Shown: one piece after another, positions 24,992 to 34,306 of the stretch
Layout of the letters: each line of letters begins with the position of its first letter
Numbering within the stretch: the first letter of the stretch is position 1
The notes under the pieces: model-generated
What the model was told of the DNA's origin: nothing
Seen by the model: the letters and a program-made list of their open reading frames with translations, nothing else
Databases searched by the model: none
Made by a program: the position numbers and the translations under genes
From: Cordia subcordata
Taxonomy: Eukaryota > Streptophyta > Magnoliopsida > Boraginales > Cordiaceae
NCBI GenBank assembly: GCA_028554755.1
Contig: JAPTOF010000006.1
Location: forward strand, 3,590,501-3,654,500
Reading direction: 5' to 3'
DNA: 64,000 nucleotides

Positions 24992-25115
24992 TTTTGTTGA
25001 TTGTATTTGTTTTCTGGGATAGAAATTTGCTGAGTGAGTTGTTGAGAATGCTATAAGCCGTGAGCAAATGCCTCAGACTATTTTGTGATGCGCTCATGAT
25101 CTTAGATTGAGGGAT

Positions 25116-25300
25116 ATTATATAGTAAGGGTAAGATTTTTCCAGGAGATTCTGGATATTGCAGGATAATGATTAGGATGTGGACATAAGAAAGTTCTACA
25201 ATTGCCATCCATAATACTGATGTTGATATCTGCTATCAATGGAGTCGTAGGTCCTTCTAGTATTCTGCAAAGACTATAATGGAAAGTTCTACAGCCTTCT
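25116..25300 (-). promoter_or_regulatory. HSP-F promoter: HSE and TATA box
   Basis: On the minus strand 25281-25300 reads AGAAG-GCTGT-AGAAC-TTTCC, identical to HSP-E. A TATATAAT box (25116-25123 on +) lies about 125 bases before the ATG. Confidence 0.7.
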
Positions 25301-26942
25301 ATGATCTTCGTTGCCTTTAAATGCTATGCCTAACCATCCAAAATTCACAAGGCAAATTCAATTCATTCTGGGGCAGCTAATAGAATTGAGGATTTGGTAA
25401 AAGAGGATCCTATTCCGGTGAAAGGATGGCTAACAGGGCCCTACGAACTAATAGTAAAAGCAATTTGTTGACGGAGAGTTGTATCTAATTGGCTGAGAAA
25501 GTAGTACTTCACTAGTCACCATTGAAATTAGGGTAAATTGTACAAAATTTCATATTATGTTGTAAGTGTGCGTTTAACTTCTAAGATTTAAAAATCAGCT
25601 ATTACCTCCCCATACATTTAAAAAATGAAGCATATTGTCCCGTTTCATCACTTTTTTTGTTAGATTTAACCGAGGTTGTGGCACGTACGTCAGGCCTGTG
25701 ACTAGATTTAGTTTTTTTGCTGTAAAACTTGATTTTGGTAAAAAATGCCCCTTTTTTTTTGTTTTCCAAAAACATTTGCAAGAGAAAATATTTGAACCCT
25801 TGACCTTCATTTAAAATATGTAAATTTTAACCCAATTATACTATAAACATGTTTGCATTTTATTTCGTTACTGCAAGTAAATATTTTTTATCATCGAAAA
25901 ATAAAAAATAAAAAAAAATTAACCTCTACTTTAATCATGATCACACAACCACCGTCTTATTAATTAAATTAATTATTTAATTAATTTTTATTTTTAATTA
26001 TTTTAATTATTTGATTAATTAACTAATCAATTATTAAATAATTAATAATTAATTACTTCACATTTTTCAATTAAATAAAATAGGTAAATAGCGTCGTACC
26101 CCTTGAAGTTGCCATATGTATACCAATAGCCCCTGGGTTTTCTAGGGTAAATTCGTCTTTTTATATTTTCATTAGCCACGACTAATGTATTAAAAAAAAT
26201 AGATGTGTGTGCTTCACTTTTGAGGAGGATAGAGAGTTAACTAACAAATTTTTAAATCATAAGTGTAAACGCATACTTATGACAAAATAAAAGGGGTTCT
26301 GTGTAATTTACCCTTGAAATTAAATGAATCAGGATCCTAACTTTTTAATTTTCTATATTAGCATTTAAAAAAAAATTAAAATAAATTCTAAAAATTCAAT
26401 CAAGACTTTTATGTTTGTAATTTACGTCAAAATCAAACGGGTCTTAATTAGGCAAAACACACACTAGATAGGGAATATAATGAGAACTATAACATTTATA
26501 ACGAACTCAAGATCAAATAAGTTTGATATTTATAAATATTTAAAATATTTATTGAGGAAAGAAGAGTTTTAGCGAAGGACTCGAAGAGATTGAAAAAGAG
26601 GACGTGGAGGGATTGAAGAAGAAGAGTGGGAGTAATAGTAGAAAGCAAATGTCATATCGTGGGGGAGAGAATGAAGAAGAAAACGAGAAAGGGGGTTATT
26701 TTCATAATTAAAATTTAATATTTCATTTACATAACTGGATTTGTTTTGCCTCTCGATGGAGGCCAAAGCTTATCATAAGTTTACATAACTGGATTTGTTG
26801 TAGTTTAAAAATAAAATAAGTAATTAAGATTAAAAAAATTAGAAAATTGAAATGAAGTGTAAGATAAGCTACAGAAATCAAAGTTGGGGTCCACTGCCCA
26901 TAAAACTTTTCAGCGACGTCAAAATAGAACCTGCCGTTTACC
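25301..26942. other. Intergenic region between HSP-F and HSP-G, containing a MULE-type MITE
   Basis: Apart from the element at 25531-26313 the sequence is AT-rich flank. The part from about 26565 to 26700 (GAGGACGTGGAGGGA) is duplicated upstream of HSP-I at about 51195-51330. No gene seen. Confidence 0.6.
25531..26313. mobile_element. Non-autonomous Mutator-like MITE with 9-bp target-site duplication
   Basis: Left terminus GGGTAAATTGTACA and right terminus, reverse-complemented, GGGTAAATTACACA; the inverted arms continue for about 60 bases (TGCGTTTA is shared). It is bounded by a perfect 9-bp direct repeat TTGAAATTA at 25522-25530 and 26314-26322. The related region downstream of HSP-B (about 13725-13745, opposite strand) shows the uninterrupted site. 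A 9-bp duplication is typical of Mutator-like elements. No open frame inside. Confidence 0.8.
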
Positions 26943-27058
26943 AGAATTCTCCAGTTGCTTGTAGAAGCTTTAGAAGAAAAAGATCTTCCCATCTTTCATA
27001 AAAAAATTGTCAAGAAAATCCGTGAAAATGCTAGACTCATTCTCCCATGCCTGTAAAT
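26943..27058 (+). promoter_or_regulatory. HSP-G promoter, apparently damaged HSE and TATA box
   Basis: It aligns with the HSP-A/C/I promoter type. The HSE reads AGAAT-TCTCC-AGTTG-CTTGT-AGAAG-CTTT-AGAAG, so one pentamer has lost a base (CTTTC to CTTT), breaking the 5-bp phase. The TATA position reads TGTAAATA (about 27052-27059) where A, C and I have TATAAATA. Confidence 0.65.
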
Positions 27059-27180
27059 AGCACAATCAAGTTTCACCTCTTCATTCGCAGTGAAAATTTC
27101 AGTTAAAGCATCCAAAACGTTGTGCAAACAGCGAGCATTCTCACTCTTTGACAACCAATCAAGAAAACCTGATCAGCATC

Positions 27181-27663
27181 ATGTCGCTAATTCCAAGCAT
27201 CTTTGGTGGTCGACGAAGCATCATCTTTGACCCATTGTCTTTGGACATATGGGACCCCTTTGAAGGCTTCCCATTCTCAAGCACCACTCTTGCAAACGCT
27301 CCCAACTCTGCTCGGGAAACGTCTGCGTTTGCATATGCACGCATTGATTGGAAAGAGACACCCGAAGCTCACGTCTTCAAGGCTGATCTTCCAGGGCTGA
27401 AGAAGGAAGAAGTGAAAGTGGAGGTTGAAGAAGACAGAGTCCTTCAAATAAGCGGGGAGAGAAGCAGAGAACACGAAGAGAAGAACGATAAGTGGCACCG
27501 CATGGAGAGGAGCACCGGCAAGTTCTTGCGCAGATTCAGGCTGCCGGAAAATGCCAAGATGGATCAAGTCAAGGCCAGCATGGAGAATGGAGTGCTTACC
27601 GTGACAGTGCCTAAGGCGGAAGTGAAGAAACCTGAGGTCAAGGCCATTCAGATTTCTGGTTAA
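27181..27663 (+). CDS. HSP-G: class I cytosolic small heat shock protein (160 aa)
   Basis: Intronless, complete from 27181 ([19 protein letters not shown]). Alpha-crystallin domain about 52-144, IQI motif 156-158. It is followed by a poly-T run in the 3' UTR, then AATAAA-like sequences near 27807. The coding frame is undamaged, but the promoter has two changes in core elements (see 26943-27058), so heat inducibility may be reduced; this is inference. Its closest relative is HSP-I at 51.7 kb, including a near-identical 3' UTR and flank (about 27664-28300 against 52211-52805). It is thus part of the duplicated HSP-UGT block. Confidence 0.94.
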   Translation: MSLIPSIFGGRRSIIFDPLSLDIWDPFEGFPFSSTTLANAPNSARETSAFAYARIDWKETPEAHVFKADLPGLKKEEVKVEVEEDRVLQISGERSREHEEKNDKWHRMERSTGKFLRRFRLPENAKMDQVKASMENGVLTVTVPKAEVKKPEVKAIQISG

Positions 27664-29602
27664 ACAAGCTCGTTTTTTTTTTTTTTTTTTTTTCCTAATA
27701 TGCTTTTGTTGTTTCAATAACTTTGGGAGTGTGCTTTATTGAGCAGAAAATTATGTGTGGCGTGTTTTCCTTTAGAGTGCGAAATGTAAAGCTTTTCCTG
27801 ATGATAATAAATTTTAGTTGAATAAAATTACATGATGTTCTTTTTAATATTTTTGGGTCTACATCAGACTTTAACCAGAGCTTCTGGAATACATGGTTGA
27901 TACATAGCTGTGCTCAAAGTTGTAAGATTAGCGCGGTGTAAAGCTATTGAGAACCGGCCGTCCGAACTGGACTAGGAAAAAAGGAATGGTCGGGATCTTG
28001 AACATGACGTATGACGTTTTGAAGGAGATATAACACTGATAGAATATACATGTTTATATACGTCATTTTTTTTACACGGTGATTCTATTGAAGCAATATA
28101 TTGAACTGAAGTAATATTTTGAACATTATATAAAAGTTTATCATCAAAAAAGCTCATTCAGTTGACATTAATATCACTAAATTTCTAAAACCAACAGCAG
28201 TAAGATAAAACTCGACCAACAGCAGTAAGATAAAACTCGACGTATAACAGAAGTGCCATGTGTTAATAAAGCAATCATTATCAAATCTTTATAACAATGG
28301 CGTAAACATTTTATTATGATACCTCGTCAATGTTACATTATCGTCGGCATTTGCAAAAGAAAGCTTTTCACCTATCATCTCCTTTTACCCCAAGGGCAAA
28401 TTTTTATTTTGTTTGGATTTATTTTTTAGTAGAAGTACAAGCACGAAAAAGACAGTATAAAATGTTTCTCATGAAAAGTCACAATTTTTTAGTTTATACA
28501 AGAATGCTTTTATTTTTTTTAAAAAAATATTTTTTTCACAAAATAAACCAATTCAAACTGGACCCAAGAGTCAATACTGACCCTTTTTTGACAGACTTAT
28601 ATCCACCTCGTACAAGAGCAGGTTTAATTTTCTTTTTTGGTACGATTAAATATATAATTTGATAACAACATAAATACTATCATATTTTTTTATGGTAAAG
28701 TACATTAGATCCCTTATAGTCTATTATAAGTGTACGATAATCCCTTGTCAATTCAAAAGTCCCACCACACCTCCTGTGGTAAGTAAAAGCCTCACAACAC
28801 CCACCCCCTCCGCCCCCCCCCCCACGTCTACTGTACTATTAAAATGTGTAGCAAAAAGATATTGATAGATATTCATTTGTTTTTGAAAAATATATAAATA
28901 TTCTTTTTTTTTTCCTTGAAAAAGGAAATTGAGGTTAGTAGAGATTGCAAGTCTCGTGATGTCCATGTAAACATCACGTAGAGGGTGTTTAGTAAATTAT
29001 GCTTATAAGTAAGTAAAGTAAACTTATAAGCAACAAAAAGAGAAAAAGAGCACCATCCCTTTAACTTTTTTTAAAAAAAATAATTAATTACTGTTGTTCA
29101 AAATATTTAAGTTTGTTTCTCAATATTTTACAAATTTATTCACATTGATTCTTGTTTTTTTAAAACATTCATATTTATAATTTTTAATGTTCCACAAACT
29201 TATTCAAATTAATTTTAAATTTTTTATTTAATTTTCTACTAAAATGTGTGGACTAATTTAAATAAATTTATAAAAATAATTAATTACTGTAGTTCAAAAT
29301 ATTTAAGTTTGTTTCTCAATATTTTACAAACTTATTCACATTGATTCTTGTTTTTTTAAAACATTCATATTTATAATTTTTAATGTTTCACAAACTTATT
29401 CAAATTAATTTTGAATTTTTTATTTAATTTTCTACTAAAATGTGTGGACTAATTTAAATAAATTTATAAAATATTAAGAAGTAACATATATAATACAAAA
29501 ATAATAAGAATCGAATTAATTTAAATAAGTTTATAAACTATTAGAAACTAAAATAGGACATTATTTTAAACAATAAAAATTAAATTATAGTACCAATTGC
29601 AG
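27664..29602. other. Intergenic region between HSP-G and UGT-1
   Basis: 27664-28300 duplicates the HSP-I 3' flank. A 25-bp unit (ACCAACAGCAGTAAGATAAA...) is doubled at about 28191-28240; the HSP-I flank has it once. At 29081-29472 a 196-bp AT-rich segment is tandemly doubled. Small open frames (for example about 28330-28662) look like chance. No gene supported. Confidence 0.6.
29081..29472. repeat. Two tandem copies of a 196-bp AT-rich unit
   Basis: The first copy starts TAATTAATTACTGTTGTTCA at 29081 and the second TAATTAATTACTGTAGTTCA at 29277. They differ at only a few positions across the unit, indicating a recent duplication. Confidence 0.85.
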
Positions 29603-29707
29603 GTGATCGAGGGATTCTCTTTTTTGATCAAGATCGAGCAACTACGGAGAAGAATCTCAATGTTCCACAGCCCGAACCACGTGCACTATCAGATATATTG
29701 TCGTTAA
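29603..29707 (+). other. Exon-like conserved island upstream of UGT-1
   Basis: A 105-nt block bounded by TTGCAG and GTGAGC (good splice-site matches) with an open frame. It encodes about 34 residues ending NVPQPEPRALSDILSLS. Its duplicate at 53722-53826 has the same length, borders and open frame, and is better conserved than the sequence on either side. I do not recognise the protein. It could be a captured exon or a noncoding 5' exon; read through, the frame stops about 8 codons later. Confidence 0.4.
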
Positions 29708-30662
29708 GTGAGCACTTGTCCTTTTGATAATCTTTTTTTTTTAATACTGAACCCCTCCCCCAAAACCTGACTCCTTTAAGATTTGAACGTAGAATTTATA
29801 CTTAAACGATGAAAGTAATTTCAGTTACTTAAATTATCTTTAATACGATCTTATTTTGATAAATTTATTCATGTGCTTTTAGTGGATTTTTATCTTAATT
29901 CTTATAACACTTCCCATACAAGAACTGTTGTGCATCAGAAGATTGAAACAGTTGCGAATGGGTTCTGAAACAACACCATTACCTCCTCATGTTCTCATTT
30001 TCCCATTGCCACTACTGGGCCATGTGAACTCCATGCTAAAGCTAGCAGAGCTTCTTTGTCTCGCTGGAATTGATGTCACTTTCATTCTCTCTGAGTCCAA
30101 CCACACTCGCCTTCTCAAGCACACCGATCCTGAATCAGGGTTTGCTATCTACCCTGGAAATTTCCAGGTCCAGACCATTCCTGATGGCCTTCCTGATGAT
30201 CATCCCCGCGCTGGAGAGCGAGTGGTTAGAGAACTCATGCCTGCTATAAGAAAGGTAACGGCGCCGCAGTTCAAGCAAATGATGGTTGACAAAAATTGCT
30301 TTGCGTCAGGCTCCAGAAGGCCTGTTAATTGCGTAATAGCTGATGGAGTCTTGAGTTTTGTCAAAGATTTTACAGAAGAGAAAGGGATTCCACTCATTTA
30401 TTTTCGTACTGTTAGTGCTTGCCATTTTTGGGCCTGCTTCTGTATGCCTGAACTCATTGAAGCAGGTGAAATTCCCATTCAAGGTACGTCAGCAACATCT
30501 TTGTGTACATAGAGGGGTTTTCAATTATTCTTTGCATAATGACACTAGTTTACACTTGATTTAAACAAGTTTTGCTAAATGACTCGATTTAAGATTTCTC
30601 TTTTTATTTTTTTTGTCAAATTAGTTTATAAGCGTGTGTCCTTAATTATGTTCTCTCTCTTT

Positions 30663-30693
<31 letters not shown>

Positions 30694-30751
30694 TAGCTAG
30701 ATTGTTTAGTAGTTTAATTCTTCCTCTTATCTTAAATTCTTGAGGCAGTTA

Positions 30752-31134
30752 GACTAATTTCAATAGCTTACCCAAACATAAAAAATCTCATATTTAGGAG
30801 AGTGGTTGATGCTAATATGCTCTAACAGTTCTCTATGTCATCTCTCAAATTTTAAATTTTTTCTAAACTCTAAAACAAAACACCCTTATATAGGGTTTTT
30901 TTAATCCCCAAAGCCAACACCCAAATCCCATCCTCCATTTCTCATAATTTTAACACTGCAATATTTTAAAATAAGATAACTGTTTGAGTAAAATTAAAAT
31001 AGGAATTCCTTAAATTGAGAATTTGATAAAAAATAGGGGAACTGTTGGAAAAAAATTAAAAATAGAGGATCTCAAATTATAAGAAAATAACTCAAATCAC
31101 TAGAGAAAAAATAGGAGAACTGTTGGAAACAGTC
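30752..31134. mobile_element. MITE in UGT-1 intron, TTA target-site duplication
   Basis: 383 bp with ends GACTAATTTCAATAGC and, inverted, GACTGTTTCCAACAG. It is flanked by TTA at 30749-30751 and 31135-31137. The UGT-6 intron has a single TTA at the same place (about 54857) with no insert, giving an exact empty site. The TTA duplication suggests PIF/Harbinger (Tourist-like). Confidence 0.8.
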
Positions 31135-31424
31135 TTAGATAAGCTTCATGTTAATTATTTTTACTAGTTATTTTCATGATTTCAACATGTAATATTATCT
31201 AGAGTCAAAAATTGTTATAGCACCTTATAGTTTATACGTTAACCACATATTGTTCACTAATAGTTACTAACACAAATTTAGAATCAGATCTGGGATTTGA
31301 GAAATGAGACTACTCTATCAAAAGTGATGATTTAGGCTCAAATTCTTTCAAAAGTGGGAACTGGGTTGGGGTTGAGGTAGTTTTTTCTTTTTCTACAAAA
31401 GAAAAAACAATAGAATGAGATTTA

Positions 31425-32023
31425 TACTGTGTTTGTTTACATCTTATTATAAGACACTTATCTTATTTGATAACTTATATAAAAAAGATTATTTGTTATC
31501 AACTTATTATAAGACAATTATAAGATACTTTTCATAAAATGACTTATTTGTAGTTATAAAAAATAATATAGGTTTAGGGTACTTATATCTTATCAGTTAG
31601 AACATAATTAAAAATAAAAATTTAAAAATTAAAAATAAAGAAAATTAAAAATTAAAAATTAAAAATAAAATATTAAATATTAAAAACTAAAATTAAAAAA
31701 ATTAAAGATTAAAAATTAAAATATAAAATATAAAAACTAAAAAAATAAAAAATTAAAATTAAAATGTAAAAATTAAATATTTTAAATTTTAAAATTTTTA
31801 AAACAAAAATAAAAATTAATTAATATTTATATTTTATAATTTATTATTTAATTATAAAATTAAAATACCATGAGTCAATAAATTGATAACATTATTATAA
31901 CAACATTTTAACTAACAACCCAAACAGTCTTATTATATCAGATACTTATTTCTTATAATACACTTATCAAATAAGATGTTTATTAAGTTTTAAATTTCAA
32001 ATAATACTATTCCAAACATGCTA
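31425..32023. mobile_element. Second MITE in UGT-1 intron, TTA target-site duplication
   Basis: 599 bp, extremely A/T-rich centre, with ends TACTGTGTTTG and, inverted, TAGCATGTTTG. The subterminal repeats around AAGACACTTATCTTATTTGA are also inverted. Flanked by TTA (31422-31424, 32024-32026). UGT-6 has the unoccupied site (about 55147-55150). Confidence 0.8.
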
Positions 32024-33073
32024 TTAATTGTCTCGAGTAGCCTGCCGAATGATTATTGACTAATAACAGTAAGTACACGTTTGGTTGATTTTCAATGTGC
32101 ACGAGACTTTGTACATGCCTAATGCTATAGTTGCAATATGATCATCAGGTAATGGGATGGATTTGTTAGTGCAAAGTGTTCCAGGGATGGAAGGATTTCT
32201 CCGGCGCCGTGACCTTCCAGAGTTTTGCCGTGTTAATGACGTCAACGATCCCACTCTCCATATCATCAAATCGGAGACACGGCAAAAACCGAGAGCCCAA
32301 GCCTTCATACTCAACACTTTCGAAGACCTGGAAGGACCAATATTATCTCACGTACGCAACCAAATCCCCAGGCTCTACTCCATCGGACCCAGTCCCCGAC
32401 TCCTGAAATCGCAACTTGCAGAAAAGAGTGTTAAAACCTCTTCTCTAACAGGGAGTTTCTGGCAACAAGACAGAAGCTGCATAGCCTGGCTCGATTCGCA
32501 GCCTCTGAAATCAGTGCTTTACGTTAGTTCGGAAGCATTACATTTTTAACAAGAGAGCAACTGTTGGAGTTCTGGAATGGATTAGTGAAGAGTGGGCAGA
32601 GATTTTTGTGGGTGATGAGACCAGATTTAATAGCTGGAAAAGACGGAGGAAATGGAAAGATGCCTCAAGAATTGGAAGAGGCGATTAAGGCGAGAGGTTA
32701 CATGGTGGAATGGGCACCCCAAGAGGAGGTGCTAAACCACCCAGCAGTTGGGGGTTTCTTGACTCATAGTGGTTGGAACTCAACACTGGAGAGCATCGTG
32801 GCTGGTGTGCCAATGATTTGCTGGCCATATTTTGCTGACCAAATGATTAATAGCAGGTTTGTGAGCGAGGTTTGGAAGATTGGGTTGGACATGAAGGATA
32901 CTTGTGATAGGATCATCGTAGAGAAAATGATTAGATATCTGATGGAGGTGAGGAAAGATGAGTTTGTCAAAAGAGCGGAAGGCATCGCACAAGTGGCCCA
33001 GAAAGCTGTGTGCGCGGGTGGATCATCGTATAATAATTTGGAAAACCTGATCGACTATATATCAAGTCTATGA

Positions 33074-34306
33074 TAATGTAAGGGAAATATTTCAAAATAA
33101 TCCGTCGTATGTCATTATTAATATTATGACGGTGATATTGTGTCATTTTAGCAGATTTCATATTGATCTCCTTTCTTTCACTGTTACTACTTTCTAGCCT
33201 TGTGCTAGTAGGAGTTGTTATGGGCACAGAGCGTGGCAGCAAAATGGTGGGCGAAACTTGTAAAGCTAAAGAAAATACGAGAACAAACAAAGATATGATA
33301 GCAAAATCCGCTGCATAATCGAAATAACAGGCTTTGGCTAGCTACTTATGCGGCCGTTTTCATTTCTTTTCTACCTAGCTAGTAAAATTTTTTTTATTTC
33401 TACTATAATGTTTAGAATAATTGTGATTTACTTAAAACAAAGCACAACTGATTAAAAACAACACAAATTATATTGTCAACACTTATCACTTTTTGTTTGC
33501 CTCGCATGCATTGATTAATGAAAACACCTGTATACGACTTGCCTCCTTGTGCGAAGTGACAAGAAGTACACGTAAGATTTCTGACACATTAATTAGTTTA
33601 TCTTAACTAAGCCATCATATTCTAATTTATCTTTTGGTACGAGCTGCTTGCTTCGCTGATATTGGCACATTTTTTGGTGATATTCAATGTCTCATAGGGG
33701 TATTGAATAAAATAAATAAATAAATAAAAATAAAAATAAATAAGGTTTCGAATATTGAACCAACTGCTCATCAAGCTAATATTAAGGAATTAATCGTAAT
33801 AATTGAGATGTTTTTTAAAGCAAAAGACTCCTCCAATTGATCGGGGGGTATTTTTCTTCTGTTTTGTGTCTGTCTATAATTGCATATTGATTTAAAAGGA
33901 TAAGATTCTCTCTTATCATTATTCTCTTATATGAACGCCAGTGAGAAATATTAATTATTTATATATGTGCAATATTATTTTAGTCGTTTATGAAATTTAG
34001 AATTCAAGAAAAGTTAGTACTCGAAATGAGAAAAAAGTACTTTGGAAAAAAAATTAAACATGATATGATATAAACATTAATAGTTTTGTTACATAACAAT
34101 ATGAAATGATCTTAATTCAATCTAACACTAATGCTTTGACCAAAATAAAAATAAAAAAATAAAAAACCAGAGACCTGATCAACAATAATGCAAATTTTCC
34201 AAAGTCGGCTAATCATCGAGGGCCGTCTGCTACCTGAGGCATATGTGAGATAAGGTCCGTAAAATAATTAATTAGCTATATTTTATACTGAACTAGCAAT
34301 TAGCAA
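33074..34306. other. UGT-1 3' flank
   Basis: 33080-33350 resembles the UGT-6 3' flank (56207-56450). 33735-34285 is repeated downstream of UGT-2 at about 40430-41130, so the UGT-2 cassette sits between direct copies of this flank. No gene. Confidence 0.65.

Larger units (their letters stand above)
29958..33073 (+). pseudogene. UGT-1: family-1 UDP-glycosyltransferase, 1-nt frameshift
   Basis: Two exons: 29958-30483 (175 codons + 1 base) and 32149-33073, with phase-1 GT-AG borders as in every UGT here. Exon 1 has PLPLLGHVNSM (catalytic His position 22 kept) and VIADG (Asp). Exon 2 has a complete PSPG box (WAPQEEVLNHPAVGG...HSGWNST...ADQ). Compared with intact UGT-6 one T is missing near 32528-32530 in the SVLYVSFGS codons, so translation ends shortly after. 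The rest of the frame (32564-33073) is otherwise open, suggesting a recent loss or a consensus error. The intron (1,665 nt) carries two MITEs absent from UGT-6. It is the paralogue of UGT-6 within the duplicated block; UGT709-like by general resemblance. Confidence 0.85.

Noticed and set aside
28330..28662. 110-codon open frame between HSP-G and UGT-1
   Set aside because: AT-rich, Phe/Lys-heavy composition expected by chance. The paralogous block lacks it and no family is recognised.
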